From: Isoetes taiwanensis
Taxonomy: Eukaryota > Streptophyta > Lycopodiopsida > Isoetales > Isoetaceae
DNA: 64,000 nt
NCBI GenBank assembly: GCA_021234155.1
Contig: JAJEKV010000005.1
Location: 7,990,216 to 8,054,215, forward strand
Direction: 5' to 3'
In this document: one piece after another, positions 1 to 11,029 of the stretch
Layout of the letters: each line of letters starts with the position of its first letter
Numbering within the stretch: position 1 is the first letter of the stretch
Notes under the pieces: generated by a model
Told to the model about the DNA's origin: nothing
The model's input: only the letters and a program-made list of their open reading frames with translations
Database searches by the model: none
Translations under genes and position numbers: made by a program

Positions 1-1195
1 AAAATACGTATTTTTTAACTTTATACGTCAAGAATTTAGATTTCGTACGTATAGAACCTATCCCTAGAGATGATAGAGCTTCAGCAGTCCCTATCTATCT
101 AAAGCCACATAGACATTTGGAAGTGGTGCTGAGTGGAACTGAAACTATCGTGATTAGCTCCACCAACTCAAAATTTTGGAAGCTGATACGCAGTGGTTCA
201 ATGATCAATTGATCCTCCTCTTCTCAAGGTGATACTTTCATCTGATTTATGACCCTTTCATTTCTTGTGATGGACATCACTGGACCTGTTTTCTAATCGT
301 AAGCTGCGCGTGTCTCGCACAGAGATATAAACCAGGGATATATCACTTTGATAGCATGGGCTTGCATGGCAGAAGCAGACATATTGAGAGGTTAGTGCTT
401 GCTCATTGCATTTTGCTGATGTCACACAATGACAACAAACTTTGAATGCATGTTCCTGGAATTGCTTGGACACAATAATTTCAGCTTTACAACCTCAGAT
501 ATTGTGAAAATTTCCAGAATGCCTCTTCAAATCGATGGTCATTCATGTGGCCCTGTCGTATGTTGTTTATGCACAAATTTGTGAAGGGGTACTTGAAAGG
601 AGTGAATGTATTGCTGCCTGATCTAGTAAGTTAACTCAAATGCAGCATACAAACCAAACTCTGTTATTGACAAAGTGTGGTTAACTCCAGGTTGTGGACA
701 TTTCAGACCAGGATCTAGTTGATGTTAGAGTGTTCATGCTTGAAATTTTAAGATTAGAAGCAACAAAAGCTGGAATTGAGAGGAACATATGTATTGGGAA
801 GTATTTAGGTGCATGAGTCACCTCGTACTTTAAAATCAATGTATATCTTTCTTATGTACAAAATTCTTACTGTAACCTCGATTCATTTGAATGAAAATTC
901 ATATTCAATTATATGTTCTTTGTCACAAAATAAGGCATCAAGTGTTCAAAAGTATTCAAATCTTCAAAAGAGATAAAGACAAACTCATTTTCACAGCTGA
1001 AGCACAAAACTTCAGATGAGTTCTGAAAATTACAGAATGGTTTTACATTTCATCCTCATTAGAAAGAACTTCGGGTAAATTCTGTAAAATTTTCTCCTCG
1101 TCTAAAGGATCCAGCCTATATACAGTCCTATTTTGACGTTTAGTTGGTGGCATGTGAAGTCTGATTGCACAGATCTGTGTTGTGAATACTTTGCC
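1..1195. repeat. Direct duplication, copy 1
   Basis: This stretch is almost base-for-base the same as 5903-7153. I count roughly eight substitutions. There is one 18-bp insertion here near 651-668 and a gap of about 76 bp near 252, where copy 2 has extra sequence (about 6152-6230). The copy begins inside the right arm of the MITE-like element described at 5301-5967 and ends inside the 3' end of a transposase gene, where a LINE abruptly starts. High identity implies a recent duplication. Confidence 0.9.
1043..1195 (-). pseudogene. 3' fragment of an A/B-family transposase gene
   Basis: The minus strand encodes the last ~50 residues of the protein also found at 7001-7588, ending in an LPEVLSNEDEM-type tail. 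The coding sequence is cut at 1195 by the LINE, so only the C-terminus survives. It is part of the duplicated block and non-functional as it stands. Confidence 0.7.
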
Positions 1196-1203
1196 ACAAT
1201 GTA

Positions 1204-1584
1204 GTGGTACGTGGCCTGACAGAAGAGGCAGGGGAGGACCTCATTAACCGGCTCCAAATGTTGATTCTTGCCCGAATGACATTCCCCACGCTGGTACACA
1301 TTATTAGGGCGAGAAGCCATGGCGTCCAGCGCCCAGACCACGCACGGGTAGTCACATTCACAGTACGAGATGCGCAAGTGAAAACAGCCATCCTGCGCCA
1401 GGGTAGACAGCTGAAGGGAACTGCCATGTATGTTGACCGAGACCTGACCTCGGCCCAACAAGAAGACCGCAGGCACGAGTTGGCCAAAGCTAAAAGCATT
1501 CGCAGACAGGGAGGAGCTGCAGGACTAATTCGGCGCAAGATGCAAATTTTTAGGCCACCAAATGCTGTTGCGAATCCTTGCTAA
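1204..1584 (+). pseudogene. LINE N-terminal ORF remnant
   Basis: A 126-residue open frame rich in Arg and Gln lies immediately upstream of the endonuclease region. I do not recognise a domain in it. By position it is the end of ORF1 or the N-terminal part of the polyprotein. The 5' part of the LINE is probably missing, because the frame starts only nine bases after the element boundary. Confidence 0.5.
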
Positions 1585-1827
1585 CCCTCCATGACCATGC
1601 CACTGCTTTGCCCCACACAGACCACACGCCCTGCTCAAGTTGCCTCATCTTACATTTGCTCGCACATCTCGGTTGCTTCTACTTACGCCATCCCCCTACG
1701 CTACCACCGGTGAATCCCCAAGCCGTAAGCCCTGCCAACAAATAGGAATTGTGCCTCCGCATGGTCTCCACGGAATTGTCGGGCTTCCCATGGCGAAGGG
1801 AGATAGTCTCAACTCTGTGCCGCAGAC

Positions 1828-2590
1828 ATGGATCTCATCTTCCTCATGGAAACATGGGAGCATCACGGGACACAAAATACCCGGGACTTGCCAATACCAG
1901 CTACTCAATCTTCAATGATTGCACAAGAAAAGGGGCATTGGGGGGAGGGAGGGGGTGTGTTGCCTGCTACTATCGAAACGCGGCCTTGGCACGCGGTCAA
2001 TCTCCTTGTTCAAGACAGACAAGCACAACCAGTACTTGTGGGTGCATGTGCAAAACTGCAATAGCAGACCCCTCTTTATGGCAGCCTGCTACTTGCCACA
2101 TGCAGAAAGCAACGTCTATCACACCCACTCGGATGTGGATAGGCTGGACCCCTATGTCGATCTATACGATGACATACAGCAGCATAAGCAGTTGGGCAGT
2201 ATCATACTTCTTGGAGACTTCAATGCGCGCACCAGGGTAGAACAACCTATGAGATTTGATCCCTTGATTGATGATATATTGCAGCTGCGTCCTGCAGAAG
2301 GAGCTTGGCCACGGACATCAGATGACAATCAGGTCACGCGCTATGGTAGACAGTTGCTTTTGCTCTGTGGTATCTTTGACCTAGTAATCTGCAATGGACT
2401 GGCACAGTGGCCGTCCACCCGCAAGAGCACTTGTAGACAGGAAAACCAGGGGGGGGGATCTAATGTGGTGGAGTATATGTTGGTGCCTGAGCAGGATATA
2501 CATGTCGTCAAGCACTTCCAGGTGGGAACATCTAATAGGGATGAAGAGATCGACTCAGACCACTTACCACTTTACTTGAAGTTGGCTTGG
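1828..2590 (+). pseudogene. LINE apurinic/apyrimidinic-type endonuclease domain
   Basis: The main frame (1919-2683) shows ACYLPHAE, then LLGDFNAR at about 2209-2232, and a late SDHLPLYL motif near 2555. These are the usual signatures of the exonuclease-endonuclease-phosphatase fold that nicks target DNA in LINEs (the GDFN Asp/Asn and the SDH His). The start of the domain (MDLIFLMETWEHHG) is in another frame at 1828, so at least one frameshift is present. A run of G residues near 2450 is a plausible further indel hotspot. Confidence 0.8.
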
Positions 2591-4500
2591 CAGGTTGTGC
2601 GAACCCCTGTGCAACAACTCCTCACATGCCTCAGCTGCGATTGGATTATGAACATGCAGGGGCTTATGCCCAAATGCTTATAGATGACCTGGCAGAAATT
2701 TTGCAATATCCTACACTAGAGCAACAGACAGGCCGGCTGACTGATGTGCTTAGGACTGCGGCAGAGAGATGCTTTGGGATAAGCCGCCCGCGATGGACCT
2801 CCAGGAACACAACTTTCCCACGTAATCAATGGTTTGATGCAGAGTGCAAGGAACACAAACGCTGGCTCCGCCAAGTCACAGACCCTGCTTTACGCCCACA
2901 TGTAGTCAGTCAGTACCGCGTCTTCCTTAAAGCTAAGAAAGCCAGGTACATTGTAGCGCATCAAAGGGAAATGTTTTACCTCCTAGAACGTCACCCCAGG
3001 ACATTCTGGCGAAGGGTTCTTAGAAAGCCAGTACAGCCCACAAGGAACATCACTCCCGAGCAGTGGAGGCAATACTTGCAACAGCTATACGACCCTCAGG
3101 GTGCACATGCAGCATTACCCCTGCAAGAAGGCCCAGTACTGGAAATCACAGATTCGGACGTGGAACAAGGCTTATAGCATCTTGCCAATGGGAAAGCCCC
3201 AGACCTGGATGGTATGCAGGCAGAATTGCTTAAGTGAGCAGGGCCATCCATAATACCAGTGCTGACTGCCTTGTTCAACAAGGCATTATAGGAAGGCTTC
3301 CCGCTGCAGTAGACCAATAGCAGAGTTGTTCCCATCTATAAAGCAGGTGACCCACACTGCCCAGCCAATTACTGAACAATCATGGTCAGTTCGATGTTTG
3401 CAAAATTGCTTGCTGGGATTCTCGAGCAGCAGTTGACGGGCTGGGCAGAGGCAGCAGAGATGCGGGCCCTCACCCAGGCAGGACTCAGACCCTGGCACTC
3501 AACCATTGACCACATCTTCACGTTGCGAACTCTTGTTGAAGACAGTAGGAACCGCCGCCTGGATCTATATTGTTGCTTCGTGGATTTTGCGAAGGCATTT
3601 GACACTGTGCCTCGGGAAAAACTATGGGCAAGATTGCGACAGCTGGGGGTTCCTGTAGATTTGCAGAATGCAGTGTACAGGCTATATGAAAGATGCTCGG
3701 GTCAGTTGCAGCCGACAAGCCATCCATTTGATAGTACTATCGGGGTTCGTCAGGGATGCCCTCTCTCCCCAACATTATTTGGGCTTTACATTGATCAATT
3801 GGAGAGCTGGCTTGCTGATAATGGGGGCGACGGAGCTCACCTTCTCTATCAGGTCATTAGGCAGTTAATATATGCTGATGATTTGGACCTCCTAGCTTAC
3901 ACACCAGCAGACATGCAATGACATCTCGATGCCCTGGACACATTCTGCCAAGCGACTGATATGTGCGTCAACCTGGCCAAGACTAAGGTGGTTTTCATAT
4001 CATCTTCACGTAAGCCGAGGATCCCCTCCTTCAGTTACAGAGGGAAAAATGTGGAAGTAGCATCCACATACAAATATTTGGGAGTGGAGTTTCCTTCTTG
4101 GACACATCCATACGGCTACGAGTGCCGGCGGGCTGGAAGGCACTATATGCAATGCAAAACAATAGTCATAGAACGGAGTTGTATGATTGGGCCCATGTGT
4201 CACACCTGTTCAAGGTCTTAGTGGAGCATGTCCTTTTATACGGGGTTGAAGTATGGGGCCCAGTAGTATCCCTCACTACTTGGAATGACTTGGACCAGGT
4301 GCAGAAAGCCTTCTTGGTACGAGCACTAGGGGTGAAGTCCACAAAATTCTACCACAGGAGACATGATTCTTGCCTCTTCAGAGGGCGGCCCTTGATCGCC
4401 ACATTGTCTATTTTCAGAAGATGGTCAATATGGACGATGCTCATCTCCCTAAACTAGCTTATATTATGGCAATGGGGCCTGCTAGAGGGAAAAGAGAGCT
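2591..4500 (+). pseudogene. LINE reverse transcriptase
   Basis: A linker region (2587-3177) is followed by a reverse transcriptase. Visible motifs are FVDFAKAFDTV (palm motif A, about 3580-3612), GVRQGCPLSPTLF (about 3745-3783) and LIYADDLDLLAY (the catalytic YADD, about 3870-3903). Later comes KYLGVEF, typical of the thumb region. Stop codons before and after the catalytic core and a frame change near 4098 show it is dead. I would place it near jockey/RTE-like plant and protist LINEs only tentatively. I see no RNase H domain that I can support. Confidence 0.85.
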
Positions 4501-4609
4501 CAATGGTTGGCTAGATGGAATGTGCAGGAGCACAGGTGCATACATGTGCAAACAGAGGCAAATCGCCATAGCTTGAGGCAATACCTTGACGCTTGCGCGC
4601 TCCAACCCG

Positions 4610-4669
4610 AGTGAATCAGCAAGGACCACCTTGTAAGGCTAAATACTCCTGGGTGACCGATAGCGAAGT

Positions 4670-4701
<32 letters not shown>

Positions 4702-5032
4702 ATCGGGGAGTGAAATAGAACATGAAACCGTGAGCTCCCAAGCAGTGGGAGGAGAATCGGATCTCTGACCGCGTGCCTGTTGAAGAATGAGCCGGCGACT
4801 TATGGGCAGTGGCCTGATTAAGGGAACCCACCGGAGGCATAGCGAAAGCGAGTCTTCCTAGGGTTACTGCTTATGGACCCGAACCTGGGTGATCTATCCA
4901 TGACCAGGATGAAGCTTGGGTGAAACTAAGTGGAGGTCCGAACCGACTGATGTTGAAAAATCAGCGGATGAGTTGTGGTTAGGGGTGAAATGCCACTCGA
5001 ACCCAGAGCTAGCTGGTTCTCCCCGAAATGCG
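4610..5032 (+). pseudogene. Plastid-derived 23S rRNA fragment (NUPT)
   Basis: The sequence reads like part of the 5' half of a land-plant plastid 23S rRNA: it contains GTGACCGATAGCGAAGTAGT, GAAAAGAACCCCCATCGGGG, and ends CTGGTTCTCCCCGAAATGCG. These are bacterial-type 23S blocks, not nuclear 25S. It is about 420 bases long, flanked by LINE sequence on the left and by unrelated AT-rich DNA on the right. It is therefore a nuclear insert of plastid DNA and not an rRNA gene in use. Confidence 0.85.
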
Positions 5033-5300
5033 CAGAATGAGGGTGCTACAAAAAAAGATAGAGCTCAAAGGGGCAAACATTTAGATCAATGAAGATCTCA
5101 CCAAAAAGAGCAATACTGGGCGTTATAAGGTAGAAATTCAGAAATTCAAGGTAGCAAAGCAGAACAACTAGAAGGCTTGCTGGAGAAATGGGAAGGTGCA
5201 AATTGTAGCATAGGGAATAGAGACCATCAAGATTATGGCATGGAACATAAGTCAGTTGAGCATTGCAAAGGTGCACTCAATGGATGATGTTCTAGCATCC
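5033..5300. other. Unassigned spacer
   Basis: A 270-base AT-rich stretch between the plastid fragment and the MITE-like element. I see no convincing reading frame, repeat or RNA. Confidence 0.4.
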
Positions 5301-5967
5301 AGGGATAGGTTCAATACGTTGTACGTTTTATACGGAATACGTATAAATTTTATGATATGGCACACATTTGCCATATAAAACGTAAAAAATACGGTAAAAA
5401 AAATTTCCCGCGTCGGAAGATTTTGACGTACGCGAAACAGCGAAAACAGCGTACACGAAAAAAAATTTCGCGTACGCGCTTTATACTGTTTCGCATATGC
5501 AAAAGTTTTTCTGCCAGTGAAAACCGCGTACGCGAAAAAAAAAATCGCATACGAATTTGAAATTTGAATTTCGCGTATGTGAAACCTTCCAAACTGCGTG
5601 CGCGAAACTTTTTTTGCGTACGCAAAACAGTATAAAGCGGGCAGCCAAAAGAAAAATACGAATTTGAAATTTGAAAACCGCGTACGCGAAACTTCTAAAC
5701 TGCATATGCGAAAGCTTTTTCGCGTACGCGAAACACTATAAAGCGCATACGCGAACGCCAATTTTTTTTTTCGCGTACGCGGTTTTTACTGTTTCGCGTA
5801 CGCAAAAAAACTTTCGCTTACATGGTTTAGAAGGTTTCGTATATGCGACATCTTTTTCTCCGGCCGGCGACTAAAAAATACGTAAAATATATTTTTTTCA
5901 AAAAAATACGTATTTTTTAACTTTATACGTCAAGAATTTAGATTTCGTACGTATAGAACCTATCCCT
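5301..5967. mobile_element. MITE-like element with CGCGTACGCG-rich interior
   Basis: The left end AGGGATAGGTTCAATACG and the reverse complement of the right end, AGGGATAGGTTCTATACG, form imperfect terminal inverted repeats around a 667-bp body with no credible gene. The interior is made of many short palindromes. The right end of a second copy occupies 1-64, inside the duplicated block, so the insertion is older than the duplication. I could not define a target-site duplication with confidence. Confidence 0.6.
5398..5860. repeat. Array of CGCGTACGCG palindromes
   Basis: Variants of TTTCGCGTACGCG and CGCATACGCG recur every 20-60 bases on both strands (for example near 5470, 5525, 5680, 5720, 5775 and 5795). 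They are separated by A/T runs and by repeated GAATTTGAAATTTGAA. Any long open frames here are by-products of the repeat. Confidence 0.85.
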
Positions 5968-7153
5968 AGAGATGATAGAGCTTCAACAGTCCCTATCTAT
6001 CTAAAGCCACATAGACATTTGGAAGTGGTGCTGAGTGGAACTGAAACTATCGTGATTAGCTCCACCAACTCAAAATTTTGGAAGCTGATACGCAGTGGTT
6101 CAATGATCAATTGATCCTCCTCTTCTCAAGGTGATACTTTCATCTGATTTATGATCATCAGGATTGTGCCATCATATGCATATGTTTGCAGATACATGGA
6201 ATACTTGATGCTCCAAGGAATGAGCCATCCCTTTCATTTCTTGTGATGGACATCACTGGACCTGTTTTCTAATCGTAAGCTGCGCGTGTCTCGCACAGAG
6301 ATATAAACCAGGGATATATCACTTTGATAGCATGGGCTTGTATGGCAGAAGCAGACATATTGAGAGGTTAGTGCTTGCTCATTGCATTTTGCTGATGTCA
6401 CACAATGACAACAAACTTTGAATGCATGTTCCTGGAATTGCTTGGACACAATAATTTCAGCTTTACAACCTCAGATGTTGTGAAAATTTCCAGAATGCCT
6501 CTTCAAATCGATGGTCATTCATGTGGCCCTGTCGTATGTTGTTTATGCACAAATTTGTGAAGGGGTACTTGAAAGGAGTGAATGTATTGTTGCCTGATCT
6601 AGTAAGTTAACTCAAATGCAGCATACGACAAAGTGTGGTTAACTCCAGGTTGTGGACATTTCAGACCAGGATCTAGTTGATGTTAGAGTGTTCATGCTTG
6701 AAATTTTAAGATTAGAAGCAACAAAAGCTGGAATTGAGAGGAACATATGTATTGGGAAGTATTTAGGTGCATGAGTCACCTCGTACTTTAAAATCAATGT
6801 ATATCTTTCTTATGTACAAAATTGTTACTGTAACCTCGATTCATTTGAATGAAAATTCATATTCAATTATATGTTCTTTGTCACAAAATAAGGCATCAAG
6901 TGTTCAAAAGTATTCAAATCTTCAAAAGAGATCAAGACAAACTCATTTTCACAGCTGAAGCACAAAACTTCAGATGAGTTCTGAAAATTACAGAATGGTT
7001 TTACATTTCATCCTCATTAGAAAGAACTTCGGGTAAATTCTGTAAAATTTTCTCCTCGTCTAAAGGATCCAGCCTATATACAGTCCTATTTTGATGTTTA
7101 GTTGGTGGCATGTGAAGTCTGATTGCACAGATCTGTGTTGTGAATACTTTGCC
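5903..7153. repeat. Direct duplication, copy 2
   Basis: The more complete partner of 1-1195. It has an extra ~76 bp near 6152-6230 and continues without a break into the element A transposase gene at 7001, so this copy is the ancestral arrangement. The non-coding part (5968-7000) lies downstream of the transposase gene. I recognise no gene in it; a 71-codon minus-strand frame present in both copies (6234-6449) is unassigned. Confidence 0.9.
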
Positions 7154-8860
7154 TAAGGTGTCTTTACTGCAAAGATCATAGCCGACGGTTGATCTTGCGC
7201 CCTTCTTGTAATACATACCTTCTATGACACTATCACTGGCGAGGTACCATGTTCCATTGAGTTGGAAGTCTTTCTTCACTATCCATTTTGGTTTTGTGCA
7301 TATCAGAATCCAAAATTCATCACCCTCATCATTCCCTTTCAGAGCAACGACAGCAAAATTATCACCAACTCTAAGTGCCTCTGCTAACATCGTGGGATTG
7401 GAGGAGAACAAGAACCTGCTAGATTTACGGTCCTCAATGTCAGCATGCACATTGGAGGATGGTATAATAACTTGAAGTTTCCAATCATCAATATAGTGCT
7501 TGTTCACACAACTGTCCCACATGCCATCCAAGCAATAGCTACAGAAGCATGAAAATTCTCTCGTGTGCAACTGCCGCAATGTACTCAATGGATCTGCCTA
7601 GTGTCCAAAATCCTTTCTGCACCCCATGCTTTCTTTCTATCCATATCCTCCACCTGGACTTCCCAAAAGAACCTTTTTATATTTTTCCTCTTGTTGGTTT
7701 CAGATGTGTTCATCCACTCGAATGTTCCACAAGTAAACATCTCCTCAGCAACTTCTACCACTTCATGAGCATTACCCAATTTTATGTTGTATTTTTATTG
7801 CAGTTGTCTTAACCATCTCTTCAACTCAGCAACCTTGCCATCGTGTTCACCTTTCCCGTGATTAGAACAAAAAAAAATCCACATCACATAGACTTCAGTG
7901 TCATTTGTGTATCTAGCCACAAAGTAAAATGGTCAAGAAGCCTTGAATTGAGATGTGCACCATCTAAAAACACATAATGTCTCTTTGACACCCTTCCTTT
8001 CTGCTCCAGATATTTGTGGTACTTCATGAAGCAGTGTTGCACGAACAAAGTATCGTGTTCCCTATCATCTGATACATAGTAATGTGTTTCCTTGATAATC
8101 TCATCTGCCACTGAGTCGTACTGATATGTTATTTGAACCAAAATGGTAATCTGGTTATTGACCCAGCGCATTGACTACACCTCCTGTTGTTCCTTGAATG
8201 TATAGTTCTTTGCAAAATCCACTACCGAAAGACATGCATCTGCTGGGAGATTCCCCAGAAGCTCCTTAAATTATTTTGCCTGCCATTGGTACCTGAATTA
8301 TGCAGTGGAAAGATTTTTAGACGCTCTTTGAATTTATCTAGAAGCTTCTTGGATTCTGTCTCATTGTATTGATGAGTCAATCTCCTACCAGAACTCGAGA
8401 CGTTGTCTTTTTCATAGTCAATGTACTCCCATTTCACTTTCCTGCTACTGCCACTTTCTTCCATGAGACAGGTCTGAAACTTCTTGATTCCACACTACTC
8501 ACAATCTTCAAGGATACATGCCTTCTTGTGAAACTCATCTAATTCACTCTTTGGACACAATATAGATCTCCACAGACTTCTTGTACTTGCAATTTTATGC
8601 TGGTGTGCCCTGTATTGACCAAGTTCATGTGATCTACATATATCGCAGGTGCAAGTGCAATTCTTCAGATGTTTGGCTCTCATCCCATTGAGTCCATCCA
8701 CTAGCATTTGCATCCTCACATGCTGAATGCAACAACAACTATTAAAGTCCTTCAATTTCACAACAAACCAAGGTTTTAGCTTCTCAAAAGCTCGAAGACG
8801 AATCTTAATTTGTGGATGTTAGTCCTTGAACCTCTTGAACAATAGCATCTGCATGAAATG
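7001..8860 (-). pseudogene. Element A transposase, middle and C-terminal exons
   Basis: Minus-strand blocks in order: a cysteine-rich CCCIQHVRMQML and CTCTCDICRSHELG block (8495-8761), KVKWEYIDYEKD (8222-8464), SDDREHDTLFVQHCF followed by HYVFLDGAHLNSRL (7884-8171), a GKGEHDG motif near 7860, and a conserved C-terminal block (7001-7588) ending LPEVLSNEDEM. Paired Asp motifs, then a DG motif, then HGKG/GKGEHDG resemble an RNase-H-fold transposase family I associate with lower plants and cnidarians but cannot name. An in-frame TAG near 8172 and frameshifts show decay. The same protein occurs at 11863-15215 and 61885-62493. Confidence 0.7.
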
Positions 8861-8879
8861 AACACTAAACTGTTAGGAT

Positions 8880-9690
8880 GCGTATACCACACCAAACCAT
8901 GCACCATACCATGCCCCACACTCATCATATTCACTAGATCGAGCACCTTAGTGCTATATACATTACCACACATCACACCACACCCCACCACCACATCATC
9001 CACCACATACCATACATCAAATGTGTGGTGGTAGCAAGGAGTGGTGGGACATTGTGTAGGGTGGTGGAGTGTTGTGGTGGTGGTGGTGGTGGTGGTGGTG
9101 GTGGTGTGTGGTGGTGGTGGAGTGTGGTGGTGGTGGGGGGTGCGGTGGTGGTGGTGGGGTGTGGAGGTGGTGGAGTGTGGTGGTGTGGGACATGGTGGAG
9201 TGTGGTGGTGGGAGATGGTGAAGTGTGGTGGGAGATGGTGGGGTGTGGTGTGGGACATGGTGGACTATGGTGGAGTGTGGTGGTGGGAGATGGTGGGCTT
9301 CAAATGTGGTAGTAATGGAGAATGTAGTGCATATGGTGGTGGGAGATGGCGTGTTTGAAATGTGGTGGTGGCAAAGATGTGGTGCTAGTCTATGGTGGAT
9401 GAAATTTAGTGGTAGGATATATGGTGGGGTGTTATGTGGTGTGGTGATGGTGACAAATGTGGGGAAATGTGGTGGTGAGAGATTGTGTGGTGAAATGTAG
9501 TGGTGGTGACGAATGTGGTGGAGTGTGGTGGGGTGAGGGAGGAGAATAAATAAAATTGAATCCACATATCATACCATTTAACATGCACACACCCACATGA
9601 CACCATAAATATAACGCACCCCACACCACACATCACTTCACAGCACTTTGATCCTATTTCGTCTGCCATAAAAAAAATTGCCTAGCCTGC
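8880..9690. repeat. TGTGGTG / CACCACA low-complexity array
   Basis: About 800 bp dominated by GTGGTG on the plus strand, including a pure (GGT)n run near 9075-9108. It fills an intron-like gap in the element A transposase. Apparent Gly/Val/Trp-rich or His/Thr/Pro-rich reading frames here are artefacts. The same TGTGGTG word occurs near the inverted repeats and in other arrays of A and B. Confidence 0.85.
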
Positions 9691-10003
9691 TCTCATAACA
9701 TTTCTGAAATTCGTACAACCTGATAATAATTACATTCCTTTCCTAATAGTATTAAAGGATCTACCCACTAAATCTTGTCCCTGCACTAGATTTTTGGCGC
9801 TCAAGCTTCCAAGTTTATTCCGACAATGACTAACATGAGGTTCGGAGACAATTACGGCCTACCTAGATTGAGCAAGGAGGCCCTTCGGTTTGCTTAACCA
9901 AGGCTCGTGATCAGTATTTGAAGGTGGATATGCCTAAATCCACCTTCTTTACTCAATTGAAGCCACCCTAAACCCATTCAACAGTCTATATGCTGGGCCT
10001 TCA

Positions 10004-10665
10004 ATGGCTATTTTTGGGGTCGGATTGACGGGAAGAGAGCTTTCAGACAAGGTCCATGACCTTATGTTACACGCTGCTGCAAAGATAGGTATAGCACGGG
10101 TTGTTCGGCACTTCGGGGCTCTAAGTCGGCAACAACGAGAATTATTGGCAGGGTTGCGTTCTTACTACGAGGGGATGCAGGAAGCACTGGCGAACCTGAT
10201 CCTATGCAATTCTGGGATGACTCCAGAAAGCTTAGACGCTTTAGTGCAGAAAACAGTAATTTTGGATGCACCAGAAGTGGAGCCTGATATGGTCTAAGGG
10301 GTATGGGATAAAGCCTTGGAAAGGTTGGGGCCCATTGGATAACGATTTCCTTGAAGGATCCGCCCTTTTGGTGTGTTGGTTATCACTAGAGGTGCTAGTG
10401 CGTAACATTTGGTATCAGAGCCAAGGTTCAATTCCTCGTGGCAACATTGGTGTGTTCCACATGCTTGAGGGCAAGCATCTTGAGGAGGGGGAGGAATTGA
10501 TATGGTCTATGGGGTATGGAATAAAGCTTTGGAAAGGTTGGGGCCTATTGGATAACGATTTTCTTGAAGGATCCGCCCTTTTGGTGTGTTGGTTATCACT
10601 AGAGGTGCTAGTGCGTAACAGAGCCAGTCATACTAGCATTCATGCTGCTTAGGAAATGCATGTAA
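10004..10665 (+). pseudogene. Unrecognised ORF fragment split by a TRIM
   Basis: A frame starting MAIFGVGLTGREL runs to 10283, where a TRIM element is inserted; it resumes at 10626 and stops at 10663-10665. Removing the TRIM and one copy of its GAGCC duplication restores a continuous frame (...VEPVILAF...), giving a predicted protein of roughly 109 residues. That supports it having been coding before the insertion. It lies opposite in strand to the A transposase, inside A's intron-like gap, so it may be a captured host fragment. No domain recognised. The 300 bases before it (9691-10003) and the 365 after it (10666-11030) show nothing I can name. Confidence 0.45.
10284..10620 (+). mobile_element. 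Complete TRIM (miniature LTR retrotransposon)
   Basis: Two 123-124 bp LTRs (10284-10407 and 10498-10620), each starting TGATATGGTC and ending GTGCGTAACA. The first LTR is followed after two bases by TGGTATCAGAGC (10410-10421), the tRNA-Met-type primer binding site. The second LTR is preceded by the purine tract GAGGAGGGGGAGGAA. The element is flanked by the 5-bp target duplication GAGCC (10279-10283 and 10621-10625). It has no coding capacity, as expected for a TRIM that relies on another element's enzymes. LTR divergence is a few per cent. Confidence 0.93.
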
Positions 10666-11029
10666 ATTTAGTTCTCGGGTACAGAGCTTTCAATGAAAAG
10701 CCAAATTTTGTAACATATGCTCTTTTTTTTTTAATATATTATAAACTTTCCAACGGAGATGTACTTTTATCTGACAAAAATTTGTCTTTATCAATTCAAC
10801 TAAACTTTTAGGATCAGTTAGTTATCTGTCCTTCCAAATATTTTTAGACTGTACACACAGACCCAGTAAAGGAATATAGTACTTGTAACTAAATTCTGTC
10901 ATGTTCTAATATTCCCAACATTAAATATTATTTACCTGCATTTCATAGTCAACTACACACAATTCACATGCTGCATACAGTACACCACAATCACTATACA
11001 ACGCAATAACCACCACGTGCACCATAACT

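Larger units (their letters stand above)
1196..4609 (+). mobile_element. Degenerate non-LTR retrotransposon (LINE)
   Basis: A plus-strand LINE with an N-terminal ORF, an AP-type endonuclease and a reverse transcriptase in the usual order. It has internal stops (for example around 3175, 3236, 3372 and 3919) and frameshifts. Its left boundary is sharp because the flanking duplicated sequence breaks off at 1195. I cannot identify a poly(A) tail; the sequence runs directly into plastid 23S rRNA sequence near 4610. Base composition is clearly more GC-rich than the neighbouring AT-rich DNA, suggesting a different origin or age. Confidence 0.85.

Noticed and set aside
4610-5032. Nuclear 25S/28S rRNA or an R2-type rDNA insertion
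   Set aside because: The sequence is bacterial/plastid-type 23S, so the LINE is not inserted in nuclear rDNA.
5252-5874. Overlapping frames of up to 169 codons on both strands
   Set aside because: Generated by the CGCGTACGCG palindrome array; no conserved protein features.
9017-9565. Long His/Thr/Pro-rich and Gly/Trp-rich open frames
   Set aside because: They are translations of the GTGGTG/CACCAC repeat in several frames.
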